Below are positions 31,201 through 39,702 of a stretch of DNA of 64,000 nucleotides, piece by piece. The stretch covers positions 79,064 through 143,063 of the forward strand of contig NZ_NIUB01000010.1 in NCBI RefSeq assembly GCF_002197815.1, in the 5' to 3' direction. Position numbers and translations under genes: made by a program. The notes under the pieces were generated by a model. It had not been told where the DNA came from and ran no database searches. It worked only from the letters and a program-made list of their open reading frames with translations. Positions within the stretch are counted from its first letter, which is position 1. Each line of letters opens with the position of its first letter. This DNA is from Pseudomonas oleovorans subsp. oleovorans. GTDB lineage: Bacteria; Pseudomonadota; Gammaproteobacteria; Pseudomonadales; Pseudomonadaceae.

Positions 31201-32073
31201 GGCGCTGTACCTCAGATTGCCCGAGTACTGCTGCAGTAGACCTTCTGGTTTGTAGTTGCCATTAGGGTAAAGCTCGCAGTTCGCCTCCAGTCGGTCCGAC
31301 ACGCAAACTTTGACGCGCATGTTTATCCGGTAAACGCTTTTCAGGTTAGGGCGGTTGCCATAGTTGGTGACAAGTCTCCCGTTGTTGAATTGTGCCTTAA
31401 CGTTAGGGTCATAGTCAGTTTGCTCAAGAATGGAGTTGGCGTCGTCCCAGAGCTTGTCGCTCCAGTTGGAGAAGTAAATGTAGGTGCCCAGTCCTTGCTG
31501 GCGAATATTGAAGTTACTCCAGTTTGAGTCCGCGGGCGTTGCTCCCTGAATTTCACCGGTAGGTACTCGGCCTTGGGTATCACTGAGACGGTTGCCTGCG
31601 TCGTAACCAGGGTTTCTCGACTTGCTGAGAACTGTCAGATTATTCTCATCTCTGACCCTGTAGCCACCAGTGAGCGCACTGCGAAATGGGTCGATAGTTG
31701 GCGTACCTGCCCAGTTAAGAAAATTACCGCTCCATTGAAAGGCGCCGCCGCACCTTCTATTCGTGGCGGAATTGTTTGTGCCTGGCTCAAACCATTCTTC
31801 GGTTTTGTTGTAGGTGTAGCACTTGTTCGAGTCAAAATAGCCGACATAGATGTTGTTCGAGCTATAACTGCCCAAGTTCGCGACACTGACCAATGTGGGC
31901 CACTCAACCGAAGGCACCAGCGCCAGATTGCCAGGCACGCTACCGCCGCCTAGCAGCAACGGAACTTGGGACACTTCAGCAGAGTAGGCGGGCGCTGAAA
32001 TCAATATGCCACTCGTCAGCAGAAATGCTGTTGTCGTCTTGGCTGCTTTGAGGGTAATCGCAAGGCGATTCAT
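28252..32073 (-). CDS. pilY1: Type IV pilus tip-associated protein PilY1 (VWA-less form)
   Basis: A secreted 1273-aa protein. The signal peptide MNRLAITLKAAKTTTAFLLT ends near SAPAYSA. The C-terminal half is a PilC/PilY1 beta-propeller with the calcium site TDLDGDQVADRLYVGD. A second Asp-rich loop, FDTNNDGSLSEADN, is near the end. The N-terminal half keeps WSGNFLNWA but shows no DxSxS MIDAS motif, so the mechanosensing VWA domain of P. aeruginosa PilY1 appears absent or replaced. I prefer ATG 32073 (GGAG upstream, clean signal peptide). ATG 32118 overlaps the pilX stop by 4 bp and is an alternative. Confidence 0.9.
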   Translation of the reverse strand: MNRLAITLKAAKTTTAFLLTSGILISAPAYSAEVSQVPLLLGGGSVPGNLALVPSVEWPTLVSVANLGSYSSNNIYVGYFDSNKCYTYNKTEEWFEPGTNNSATNRRCGGAFQWSGNFLNWAGTPTIDPFRSALTGGYRVRDENNLTVLSKSRNPGYDAGNRLSDTQGRVPTGEIQGATPADSNWSNFNIRQQGLGTYIYFSNWSDKLWDDANSILEQTDYDPNVKAQFNNGRLVTNYGNRPNLKSVYRINMRVKVCVSDRLEANCELYPNGNYKPEGLLQQYSGNLRYSAFGYLNDPSSTRDGGVLRANQKFIGDKKITPNVGEESNAAAREWDPQTGIQVRNPDGITSAMGVTIADSGVLNYINKFGQLNSNDYKSNDPVSELYYTAMRYFRGLGPVAAYSSQNGANTSTRTRWADNFPVITTWQDPVQYACQKNVILGIGDVNTWRDKNLPGATSSFEKPSKPSEVSSDTALNDDTPMDVVRATQTLFNLEGITTSASAQDFTGRGNSAYIAGLAYLANTSDIRPSIAGKQTISTFWVDVRENQFLEPKNKNQYWLATKYGGFKVPDNFGDPYARSTALPEAWWHTTTDMLGDNYPRPDNFFVASDATRMVESLKIAFAKIAEEVNSTTTTLATNSTRLETDTAVFQSSLDSKLWSGDLLAKKVNTNGTVEADAAWSAATALDAMSTGNRKIFTPVPLVNASAAGDGTISTSATAFTWNNGIGTALKSLLHTDSERTAGDATNAERRLEFLRGDRSRERTASDQSKQFRQRASRLGDIINSDPQFVANQDYGYTRLTGSSWTSARNAYAQFRSHNANRTPMVVVGANDGMLHGFNASMAENGNGGQELFAFIPNGVFANLINLTSPTYSHRYYVDGTPRVSDAWLGNSWKTIVAGTTGAGGRSVFALDITEPTNMSASKFLWEFSHPDMGAPIGQPAIVALPNGKFSVVVTSGYRSTEQSTAKIWFLDAANGSVLRTITLNTTGDLGSPLLTDLDGDQVADRLYVGDTKGNLWRINLSDGNASNWSTPSAPFFVATDGSTRQPITAPLASTFNEKGQHMVLFGTGSYMNVGDNEISDSPPMQSFYAIIDDGTTVTRSQLLAQEILSEVQANNFQGRALSNNNLTNQKGWYLDLAWKASRGGAGAKGERVISKATLRSDRVIFTSMTPSRDPCKAGGTSWVMALNLSSGSRLNYTYFDTNNDGSLSEADNITIGDEKIPVSGISDPDIGVIKGATPLYRWLCYAGSAGAAPQCIMVAGSQRYGRHAWQESR

Positions 32074-32114
32074 GTTGGGGGCTCCACATGAAATTTGGAG
32101 AGGGGCTGAGCGTT

Positions 32115-32573
32115 TCATTGCTCAACCAGAAATACGGAGCTCAATTCGCTCGTAGTGCTGGGGGTACTAGCATCATCTTTCGCCATGCCATAGCCCGTGG
32201 CGGTAATACGTACGATGGTGCCTTCCTCGTCGGTCGGAACGCCGATTTCGGTACTGGTTCGTAGAGTGGCCAGTTGCCGGAGGGTATAGGTTGGATCTTT
32301 GGCTACGCCAGGGAAGTCGGCGTAGCTTCCATCTTCGTCCGCAACCGAGAGGGTGCTGAGGGTATTGGCTTCGAATTTAGTCGTTACACGGGCTTCGCCC
32401 CTGCGCAGAGCCGCTTCTGCGGCTTGTAACGCCAACTCTTGGTCGCGAAGGTTGCCGGCCATGCGCTCCTGCAGCGAGGTTCCGCGCATGCTGGCCAGAC
32501 CGATAATGGTGACGAGCAGCAACATGATCAATGCCACTATCAAAATGGCCCCGTCTTGTTTTCTGGTATTCAT
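32115..32573 (-). CDS. pilX: Type IV minor pilin PilX
   Basis: 152 aa, starting MNTRKQDGAILIVALIMLLLV, a PilX-type N-terminal helix with Gly-1 and a hydrophobic stretch but without the usual Glu5. ATLRTSTEIG and the C-terminal region match the PilX/GspK-like tip pilin. I prefer ATG 32573 for the AGGGG sequence upstream. ATG 32591 would overlap the pilW stop by 4 bp. Confidence 0.88.
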   Translation of the reverse strand: MNTRKQDGAILIVALIMLLLVTIIGLASMRGTSLQERMAGNLRDQELALQAAEAALRRGEARVTTKFEANTLSTLSVADEDGSYADFPGVAKDPTYTLRQLATLRTSTEIGVPTDEEGTIVRITATGYGMAKDDASTPSTTSELSSVFLVEQ

Positions 32574-32587
32574 AAACGGGCCCCTGT

Positions 32588-33619
32588 TCATGGCAATTTA
32601 TTGCGCAGGCTTACGACGGCCGTGAAAACTTGGCCAAGTCGGCGATCGGGAATATCGATGCTGTTGGCGGCAGTGCAGGTGCTGTCACCCTTCTTGCAAA
32701 TCAAACCCTTTTCCCGGTCATAAACCTGAAGGTCGGGTGATATATTGGCTTCGTTACTAAGCGCGAGGAGTCGTACCTTTACTGCTGCCACATTATTCCA
32801 GTCGGTTACCGCGTTGGCTTTTACGAACGCGGTATTGGCGATTGCACGGTTTTCGCCAATACCAGTGCTGATGCCATATTCGAACTGCAGATCTTGAACA
32901 CCCTCGATCAACTCCATCGTCAAGGGAGTGCTGGTGCCTTTCCGCCAGCTAGTCCGCCAGAGTGAGGGAGGCTTGCCGTTTTCTCCCTTCCTGACGTAGT
33001 ACTGGTTACTTTGAAATACCAATACTTTGGTGATGGCTGGTGTATAGGATCGGCTGAGGTTTCCTCTACTGTCTTTGACGATTGCGGTCGCCGTGACATT
33101 GCCGCTCAGGAACATGTCGCAACCTAGTGCGTTGCTGATCAGTACGTTGGTTTCCTTGGCCTCACCGTTGGTACTGGCCATAGTGATGCTCGAAGCATTG
33201 ACAGGAATATCTGTAGTGCCCAAAGCCCCAGCACTGGTTGCCGCATGTTTGATCAGTATGCTGTCAGTGCCCACTTCTTTATTGGTGCCAATATTCTCGG
33301 GCCAGGTTGGCAGACCAGTCTGCGCTTCCCAGCCTTTTATCGCATTATTGATATTCAGCCGGTCATCAGTCGAACTGCCGACTGCATCGGTAAAACACTC
33401 GCCCTTGTATCCCGCATTGCGCAGATCATAGGTAATGAAATCCATCGCGAAACGACCGCTTTCCTGCACCCGGGACAGTGCGCTATTGGCCGCGTAAGTT
33501 TGCTTGCTGGACAGGAAGATCTGCAGTACGCCCAGCATTAGCAGCAGGCTTAGAGCCATCGCGATCATCAGCTCGATAAGCGAAAGGCCGCGTTGTAAAT
33601 AGGCTGTGCGCATTCTCAT
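32588..33619 (-). CDS. pilW: Type IV minor pilin PilW
   Basis: A 343-aa prepilin. Leader MRMRTAYLQRG, then LSLIELMIAMALSLLLMLGVLQIF, with Gly-1 and Glu5. The large C-terminal globular domain is typical of PilW/GspJ-like pilins. Its start overlaps the pilV stop by 4 bp, which implies coupled translation. Confidence 0.9.
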   Translation of the reverse strand: MRMRTAYLQRGLSLIELMIAMALSLLLMLGVLQIFLSSKQTYAANSALSRVQESGRFAMDFITYDLRNAGYKGECFTDAVGSSTDDRLNINNAIKGWEAQTGLPTWPENIGTNKEVGTDSILIKHAATSAGALGTTDIPVNASSITMASTNGEAKETNVLISNALGCDMFLSGNVTATAIVKDSRGNLSRSYTPAITKVLVFQSNQYYVRKGENGKPPSLWRTSWRKGTSTPLTMELIEGVQDLQFEYGISTGIGENRAIANTAFVKANAVTDWNNVAAVKVRLLALSNEANISPDLQVYDREKGLICKKGDSTCTAANSIDIPDRRLGQVFTAVVSLRNKLP

Positions 33620-34077
33620 ATCTCTGTTCGGTAAACGAAATTGGCGGTTGCATCTGCCGCGGTGCCATCGGCCTTCTTGATCGCGCTACGGCTTTCGTCC
33701 CAATTGATGGTGATGGTCACGAGGCCGGTAGCGTTGTCTCTTTCTATCCGGGCCTTGCCGTTGGGCAGTTTCGCGACAAGGGGAATCCATTCACTCAAGT
33801 CCTTATCCTTGCGAGTTGTCGTTGCCGTATAGGCGCTGGTAAGGGCGCTGAGGTTGTAGGCGCCAGCCTGGGCTGCTTTGCGATTTGCACGCATGCGATC
33901 AGTGATATCTGCTGCTAATATCGAAGCCTGAGAACGATAATAGGCTCCCTGGTTGGCTTGGATGCTGGTCGCCTGCAGGCCGGCCAGGCCGAGCAGGCCA
34001 ATGGAGAGCACTACGATCGCCACCAGCACTTCGATCAGGGTCGCGCCTATTTGCGCACGATGGGTCAATCCTGTCAT
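33616..34077 (-). CDS. pilV: Type IV minor pilin PilV
   Basis: A 153-aa prepilin. Leader MTGLTHRAQIG, then ATLIEVLVAIVVLSIGLLGLAGLQ, with Glu5 and the characteristic LSIGLLGLAGLQ. The start ATG 34077 overlaps the fimU stop as ATGA. Confidence 0.92.
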   Translation of the reverse strand: MTGLTHRAQIGATLIEVLVAIVVLSIGLLGLAGLQATSIQANQGAYYRSQASILAADITDRMRANRKAAQAGAYNLSALTSAYTATTTRKDKDLSEWIPLVAKLPNGKARIERDNATGLVTITINWDESRSAIKKADGTAADATANFVYRTEI

Positions 34078-34538
34078 GAGCAGTTCACCTTGGTTGTGCT
34101 GGTTGTGCCAATAACGGAAACCTCTAGGCGGCGTTTCTGCTGGTCTATGCAAGTGCTGGCGTTGACGGAAAATACGGTAGCCGCCGCTGCCGAAGTCATA
34201 CCGTTTGGCCTGAAGGTCAGGCCTGTATCAGGGCCTGCAACGGCCATGCTGGCCACGCCATCCCAGCTTTTGATAACAACATTGCCTGCCATGATGATCC
34301 AGCCGCCTGCCCAGTCGGTACCGTTCTGGCAGCCATTACCGGCGGCGTTGCGACGACAGATGGTGATGTCCTTGCGCCGTTTCACCGCCTCGGAGCGCGC
34401 CAGTTGCAGCGCGCCTTGCAGCTTGCGGTTTTCCTGCAGGATGTTGCTGAAGGAGGGCGCGGCAATGCTTATCACGACTGCCAATACGGCAATCGTTACC
34501 ATCAATTCGATCAAAGTGAAGCCTCGGGTAAGGCGCAT
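34074..34538 (-). CDS. fimU: Type IV minor pilin FimU (GspH/FimT-like)
   Basis: A 154-aa prepilin. Leader MRLTRG, then FTLIELMVTIAVLAVVISIAAPSF, and the GspH fold with ARSEAVKRRKDITICR and C-terminal Cys pairs. The frame is open 18 codons further upstream, but a 6-residue leader is normal, so I start at 34538. Confidence 0.9.
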   Translation of the reverse strand: MRLTRGFTLIELMVTIAVLAVVISIAAPSFSNILQENRKLQGALQLARSEAVKRRKDITICRRNAAGNGCQNGTDWAGGWIIMAGNVVIKSWDGVASMAVAGPDTGLTFRPNGMTSAAAATVFSVNASTCIDQQKRRLEVSVIGTTSTTKVNCS

Positions 34539-34640
34539 GGCGAGTCTCGCTGGTTTTCGGCCAGCAAATGATCGCAATTTGCAGTTTGCCAAGACAGGCG
34601 CAGAGGGATATCCGGTTGGTTCGTCCGGCTGAGTGGTCGT

Positions 34641-35159
34641 TCATTCGCAGCGGCCATCGTCAGGGGGAGATTCAAGTCTCGCTCTACCTGCGACGTTGAT
34701 CACAATGGCGCGCTCTGCCGTGTTCTCGCGACACAGTGTGAAGGTACCGTTGAGGCTGTGAGTCATGCCGTTTGATTTGAAGGCGATATGGTTCTGGCTA
34801 CGGAAGTTGGACCAGTGCCAGCTGTATGGTGGACTGATCTGCACGGTGCGCAAGATCGTTTCACCGTCATCCAGGCGTCCGTTCTGGTTGCTATCAACGA
34901 AGATCACCAGTTGGCCCCGCCAGCGCTTGCTGCTGCATTTCTCGATGTCATCGCACAGGCTGATCGTGGTGCGTCTGCTAACCGCCTCGCCGCGGGAGAA
35001 GTACAGAGCGGCAAGCATTTCATCTATATGGATGTTCTGCCGAGTTCGTTGCAAATGGCTGGTGAAGCCTGGTAGAGCAACGGCCATGAGTATGCTCAGA
35101 ATGGTCAGGGCCACTAGCAATTCGACCAGACTGTAGGCGTTATGTTTATCTCGATTCAT
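34641..35159 (-). CDS. fimT: Type IV minor pilin FimT
   Basis: A 172-aa GspH/FimT-like pilin, first gene of the operon. The N-terminus MNRDKHNA-YSLVELLVALTILSILMAVALPGF has Glu5 but Ala, not Gly, at -1. The prepilin peptidase normally requires Gly there but can tolerate Ala poorly. FimT proteins of other species bind DNA during natural transformation through a basic C-terminus. Here the end is GRARLESPPDDGRCE, only weakly basic. Confidence 0.88.
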   Translation of the reverse strand: MNRDKHNAYSLVELLVALTILSILMAVALPGFTSHLQRTRQNIHIDEMLAALYFSRGEAVSRRTTISLCDDIEKCSSKRWRGQLVIFVDSNQNGRLDDGETILRTVQISPPYSWHWSNFRSQNHIAFKSNGMTHSLNGTFTLCRENTAERAIVINVAGRARLESPPDDGRCE

Positions 35160-35266
35160 TCTTCAAGTCCCTTTGCACGTATGATTGACGGCCTCCTAGC
35201 CTACCTTTTCTGTTTAGTCTGCGAGGCTTGGCTGTCAAGGCCGGTCATACACTTGTGAGGCGTGTT

Positions 35267-36364
35267 GTGGTGGTGGATGTGATCCTTGTTGGCGGCGGCG
35301 CTATTGGGCTTTTGTCGGTTTATGAACTTGCGCTGGCCGGCAAGCGGGTGAGACTCGTGGAGCGCGGCCAAGCCGGTGCCGAATCCTCCTGGGCCGGCGG
35401 CGGTATCGTTTCGCCGCTCTACCCCTGGCGCTACAGCGCGGCGGTGACGGCGTTGGCGCATTGGTCGCAGGATTTCTATCCGGGTTTTGCGCAGCAGTTG
35501 CTGGAAGACACCGGCGTCGATCCCGAGGTGCATGTCACCGGGCTGTACTGGCTTGATCTGGATGACGAGGCCGAGGCGCTGGCCTGGGCTGTACGCGAGG
35601 GCCGTGCGCTGTTTCCGGTGGATATCGCTGAGGCTTATCAGCAGGTGCCTGTTCTGGGTGGCGGTTTCCAGCGCGCCATTCATATGCCGGGCGTGGCCAA
35701 TGTGCGTAATCCCCGATTGGTCAAAGCGCTGCGGGCGGCTTTGGCGGCCATGCCTAACGTCGAGCTGCGTGAGCATTGTCCGGTTACCGGCTTTATTAAG
35801 GAGGGCGAGCGGATCTGCGGTGTGACCACGGCTGCTGGCGAGATTCGTGCCGAGCGCGTGGTTTTGGCTGCTGGCGCCTGGAGTGGTGAGTTGCTCAAGA
35901 CGCTTGGGCTGGAGTTGCCGGTCGAGCCAGTGAAAGGGCAGATGATTCTCTACAAATGCGCCGAGGATTTTCTGCCAAGCATGGTGTTGGCCAAGGGGCG
36001 TTATGCGATTCCGCGGCGTGATGGCCATATCCTGATTGGCAGCACGCTGGAATACGCCGGATTCGACAAGACGCCGACCGATAATGCGCTGGCAAGCCTC
36101 AAGGCGTCGGCCGAGGAGCTGTTGCCAGCGCTCAAGGGGGCTGAGGTGGTGGCGCATTGGGCCGGCTTGCGGCCCGGCTCGCCGGAAGGCATTCCCTTTA
36201 TCGGCGAGGTGCCTGGGCACCCGGGCCTATGGCTGAACTGTGGGCACTTCCGTAATGGGCTGGTGCTGGCGCCGGCATCCTGCCAGTTGCTGGCTGATCT
36301 GATGCTCGGGCGTGAGCCGATCATCGATCCGGCACCTTATGCGCCGGCGGGGCGGTTGCAGTAG
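35267..36364 (+). CDS. thiO: Glycine oxidase / FAD-dependent amino-acid oxidase ThiO
   Basis: Supplies dehydroglycine for the thiazole of thiamine. About 365 aa. The Rossmann FAD motif VILVGGGAIGLLSVYELALAG is near the N-terminus, and the FAD-contacting C-terminal HFRNGLVLAPASCQLLADLM is conserved. The start is uncertain: GTG 35267 is preceded by GTGAGG, and neighbouring GTG codons are equally possible. In Pseudomonas this gene separates the fimT operon from pilRS. Confidence 0.88.
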   Translation: MVVDVILVGGGAIGLLSVYELALAGKRVRLVERGQAGAESSWAGGGIVSPLYPWRYSAAVTALAHWSQDFYPGFAQQLLEDTGVDPEVHVTGLYWLDLDDEAEALAWAVREGRALFPVDIAEAYQQVPVLGGGFQRAIHMPGVANVRNPRLVKALRAALAAMPNVELREHCPVTGFIKEGERICGVTTAAGEIRAERVVLAAGAWSGELLKTLGLELPVEPVKGQMILYKCAEDFLPSMVLAKGRYAIPRRDGHILIGSTLEYAGFDKTPTDNALASLKASAEELLPALKGAEVVAHWAGLRPGSPEGIPFIGEVPGHPGLWLNCGHFRNGLVLAPASCQLLADLMLGREPIIDPAPYAPAGRLQ

Positions 36365-36395
36365 TGGCTCGTCAACTGTGACGCAGGCTGTCTTG

Positions 36396-36418
36396 ATCGC
36401 CGGCAAGCCGGCTCCTAC
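36396..36418. repeat. Single REP-like unit after thiO
   Basis: atcgccggcaagccggctcctac, one arm of the family that forms inverted pairs at 48535, 52703 and 56389. Confidence 0.6.
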
Positions 36419-36437
36419 ACAAGCGTGATCTCGGGAT

Positions 36438-37776
36438 TCAGTCGATACCCAGCTTCTTCAGGCGATAGCGCATCGAGCGGAAGGTCAGGCCCAGGCGTTG
36501 CGCCGCCGCCGTGCGGTTCCAGCGGGTTTCTTCCAGTGCCTGCATGATCAGTTTGCGTTCGATGTCCTCGAGGTAGTCCTCGAGGTTGTCGATCTGCGCC
36601 AGGCTGGTTTCGCCGCCTTCGTTGCCAGGGCTGCTGGCATCGGCCAGGCGCAGGTCGCTGGGCGTGATCTGATCGTCTTCGCAGAGGGTGTAGGCGCGTT
36701 CGAGCATGTTTTCCAGCTCGCGCACGTTGCCGGGGAAGCGGTAATTCTTCAGTTTTTCCAGTGCGTCGGGGTGCAACTTGGCGGCGGCCAGGCCGGTGCC
36801 ATCGGCCAGGCGCGCGAGCATCACGTCAGCCAATTGGGCTATATCTTCGCGCCGCTCGCGCAGCGGCGGGACGCGCAGTTCGATGACGTTGAGGCGGTAG
36901 TAGAGATCCTGACGGAAGCGGCCAGCAGCGACTTCGGCGGCAAGGTCCTTGTGGGTGGCGCAGAGAATGCGCACATCGACAACTACTTCTTGCTGGCCGC
37001 CGACTGCGCGCACGGCTTTTTCCTGAATCGCACGCAGCAGTTTCACCTGCATGGGCAGCGGCAGGTCGGCGACCTCGTCGAGGAACAGGGTGCCGCCATT
37101 GGCCGCCTGGAACAGCCCCTGCTTGTCTTCGATGGCGCCGGTGAAGCTGCCTTTCTTGTGGCCGAAGAACTCGCTCTCCATCAGCTCCGAGGGAATAGCG
37201 CCGCAGTTGACCGGTACGAACGGCTGCTCGGCGCGCGGCCCCTGCTCGTGAATCAGGCGCGCTACCAGTTCCTTGCCGCTGCCCGACTCTCCGCTGATAT
37301 AGACCGGCGCCTGGCTGCGCGAGAGTTTCTGGATCTGCTTGCGCAGCGATTTCATCGGTGGCGAGTCGCCGAGCAGGCGGCTGTCGACCGGGGTTTCCTC
37401 GCCTTCGGGGGAGCGAATGCGCAGGGCGGTGGCGACCAGTTCGCGCAGGCGACCGAGGTCCACCGGTTTGGTGAGAAAGTCGAAGGCGCCGGCTTTGAGC
37501 GAGTTGATCGCGGTGTCCAGGCTGCCGTAGGCGGTGATCATCGCCACGGGTACCTGTGGATGACGTTGTTGAATGTGCTGCACCAGATCCAGGCCGGTGC
37601 CATCGGGCAGGCGCATATCGGTCAGGCACAGATCGAATGGCTCGCGCGCCAGCCATTCACGCGCTTCCTTGACGTTGCGCGCTGCGGGTGTCCAGCTTCA
37701 TGCGTCCGAGGGTGATTTCCAGCAGCTCACGGATATCGGGTTCGTCGTCGACGATCAGGGCTCTCTGACGGTTCAT
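36438..37776 (-). pseudogene. pilR: PilR sigma-54 response regulator, frameshifted in the receiver domain
   Basis: PilR activates pilA transcription with RpoN. The frame starting at ATG 37776 gives MNRQRALIVDDEPDIRELLE and continues to DTRSA, then runs into a stop (TGA 37662-37664). The sequel NVKEAREWLAREPFDLCLTDM, which includes the phosphoacceptor Asp, continues in another frame through the AAA+ domain (GESGSGKE, GSFTGA) and the Fis-type HTH to 36438. Restoring 2 nt in the GCGCGC tract at 37677-37682 rejoins the frames. As written, only a receiver-truncated protein could start, at ATG 37616. Confidence 0.88.
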
Positions 37777-37778
37777 GT

Positions 37779-39371
37779 TCAGCTCAGTTTGCGCGGATGG
37801 GCGAAGGTGATGCGAAAGCAACTGCCGCCACCTTCACGAGGTTTATAGTCGAGGCGAGCCTGGTTGCTCTCGCACAGCTCGCGCGAGATGTACAAGCCAA
37901 GGCCGGTGCCCTTGTTTTCCGTGGTGTAGAAGGGCTCGAAGATGTGCGGTTCCTGCTCGGGCGGCACGCCGGGGCCGTCGTCGAGAATCTGCAGTACCGG
38001 CAGGTCGCTTTCCGCATCGCGGAACAGGCGCAGCCAGACCTGGCCGAGCCGGTGCTTCTGGGCGCTGTAGCGCAGGCCGTTTTGTACCAGATTGGTCAGT
38101 ACCTGGTTCAACTGGTGTGGATCCATGCGCGTCTGCAGGCTACCGCCCTGGGTTTCCAGATGGAGCTGCCGGTCGGCCGGTGCCGAGCTGCGAAATTCGC
38201 TGGCGAAGCGGTGTAGCCAGTATTTCAGGTCGAGCAGTTGCGGTTCGGCCTGGCGCCGGCGCGAGAGCTGCAGGACGTTCTCGATCACCAGGTTCATGCG
38301 TTTGGAGTGATCCTGAATGATCTGCGCCAGGCGCTGATCCGGGCCTTGCAGGTCTTCCGATTCCTGCAACAACTGCGCGGCATGGCTGATGGCGCCGAGC
38401 GGGTTGCGAATTTCGTGGGCGATGCCGGCGGTCAGGCGGCCGAGCGAGGCCAGCTTGAGCTGTTGCGCCTGCTGGGCGATCTGCGAGATGTCGTCGAGAA
38501 ACACCAGGGTGTGCTGCTGGTCACCGCGTTGCAGGGAGATGAAGCTTGGCTGCAGTACCGGGCCATCGACCTGCGCCTGCAGGCTTTCCGGCCGCAGCGT
38601 CGGGTTGTGCAGCCACTGCTGCAGGCGTTTGACCAGCTCGGGGCAGTGTGGGTCGATGATCTTGCCGGTCAGTTCGCCACGGCCCAGTAGCTGCGTTGCC
38701 CCCTGATTGGCCAGCAGCACGCGGTGTTGGGTGTCGAGCACCAGGATGCCGGTGCGCATGCGTTGCAGGATCTGCGCATTGAGCTCTTCGAGGTTGGCTA
38801 CGTCGGCTGCACGCTTTTCGGCCAGGGTTTCACTGATCTGCAGGCGTCGGGTGATGCCCTGGATGAATAACGCGCCAGCGAAACACAGCGCGCCGAGGGC
38901 GCCAGCCTGCACGTATTGGGCGGCGGCAGCAGGGTGGCTGAGACTGAGGTAGAAGGTCAGGTAGATCAGCGCTATCGCGGCGATGGCGGCGATCAACAGG
39001 CCAACGCGGCCGCGCAGCAGAATGTTGGCGATCGCTACGGCGACCACCAGCAGGTTACCGATACCGCTGGGCGTGCCGCCCGCTGCATAGAACAGGGCCG
39101 AGAGAAAGATCACATCGACCAGCGCCAGGCTGAACAGCTGCATCAGGTGCTTGGGTTTCTGCACCAGTACGGCGATGAAGATGTTGAGGATCAGGTAAAC
39201 CCAGCTGCCGGTGCGAAACAGCTCGATATGCACGACATCCAGCAACTGCTCGTCGAGGTTGCTGGAGATCAGCAGGATCAGCGCCAGGCCGATGGTCAGG
39301 CGATAGAAGTGATAGAGCCTGAGGATGCGCTGCCCTTGTGTGCTGTTCTGTACGCTGGTGTCAGCGGTCAC
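37779..39371 (-). CDS. pilS: Sensor histidine kinase PilS
   Basis: A 530-aa kinase with six N-terminal TM helices (about 20-185), a cytoplasmic PAS (LNAQILQRMRTGILVLDTQHRVLLANQ), the H-box GIAHEIRNPLGAISHAAQLL, N-box LTNLVQNGLRYSA and G-boxes DDGPGVP and GTGLGLYIS. In P. aeruginosa PilS senses PilA levels in the membrane and controls PilR. Its 5' end overlaps the small upstream gene by 11 bp, and its stop is 2 bp before the pilR start. Confidence 0.95.
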   Translation of the reverse strand: MTADTSVQNSTQGQRILRLYHFYRLTIGLALILLISSNLDEQLLDVVHIELFRTGSWVYLILNIFIAVLVQKPKHLMQLFSLALVDVIFLSALFYAAGGTPSGIGNLLVVAVAIANILLRGRVGLLIAAIAAIALIYLTFYLSLSHPAAAAQYVQAGALGALCFAGALFIQGITRRLQISETLAEKRAADVANLEELNAQILQRMRTGILVLDTQHRVLLANQGATQLLGRGELTGKIIDPHCPELVKRLQQWLHNPTLRPESLQAQVDGPVLQPSFISLQRGDQQHTLVFLDDISQIAQQAQQLKLASLGRLTAGIAHEIRNPLGAISHAAQLLQESEDLQGPDQRLAQIIQDHSKRMNLVIENVLQLSRRRQAEPQLLDLKYWLHRFASEFRSSAPADRQLHLETQGGSLQTRMDPHQLNQVLTNLVQNGLRYSAQKHRLGQVWLRLFRDAESDLPVLQILDDGPGVPPEQEPHIFEPFYTTENKGTGLGLYISRELCESNQARLDYKPREGGGSCFRITFAHPRKLS

Positions 39372-39603
39372 CGGTGTGCGGGCCTTGTTCGAGGTGGGCC
39401 TGGCTGCAGTACCACTGCTGATCCTGGCTCAGCGCCTGGGCCTTGGGGATGTGCACGCCACAGTGCGCGCAGCGAACCATGGGCGCTGGTTCATCTTCGC
39501 GCTGCGCTTGGCTGGGGCGCTTGGGGGCGCTTATATAGCGGCGCCAAACCCAGATCGCGGCGAAAATGATGGCGATCCAGAACAGCAAGCGAAACAGACC
39601 CAT
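39361..39603 (-). CDS. Small membrane protein with zinc-ribbon-like tail, PP0621 family
   Basis: 80 aa: one TM helix (LFRLLFWIAIIFAAIWVWRRY), then a proline-rich linker and a cytosolic Cys motif, VRCAHCGVHIPKAQAL...WYCSQAHLEQG (CxxC, then C-x3-H), that may bind zinc. It resembles the conserved PP0621 family next to pilS. The function is unknown, and the overlap with pilS implies co-expression. Confidence 0.8.
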   Translation of the reverse strand: MGLFRLLFWIAIIFAAIWVWRRYISAPKRPSQAQREDEPAPMVRCAHCGVHIPKAQALSQDQQWYCSQAHLEQGPHTGDR

Positions 39604-39702
39604 GGTGCACTCTTTTGTTTGGTTGAGGGTGGCAGTTTAGCCAAGGTGAAGTCCGCGGCACAGGGGGGGCGGTGGCAAGCTGTGCGCTGTTTCCGGGGCA
39701 AT

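Noticed and set aside
37616..37616. Treating ATG 37616 as the natural pilR start
   Set aside because: It would drop the phosphorylation site and most of the receiver, whose sequence is present just upstream in another frame.
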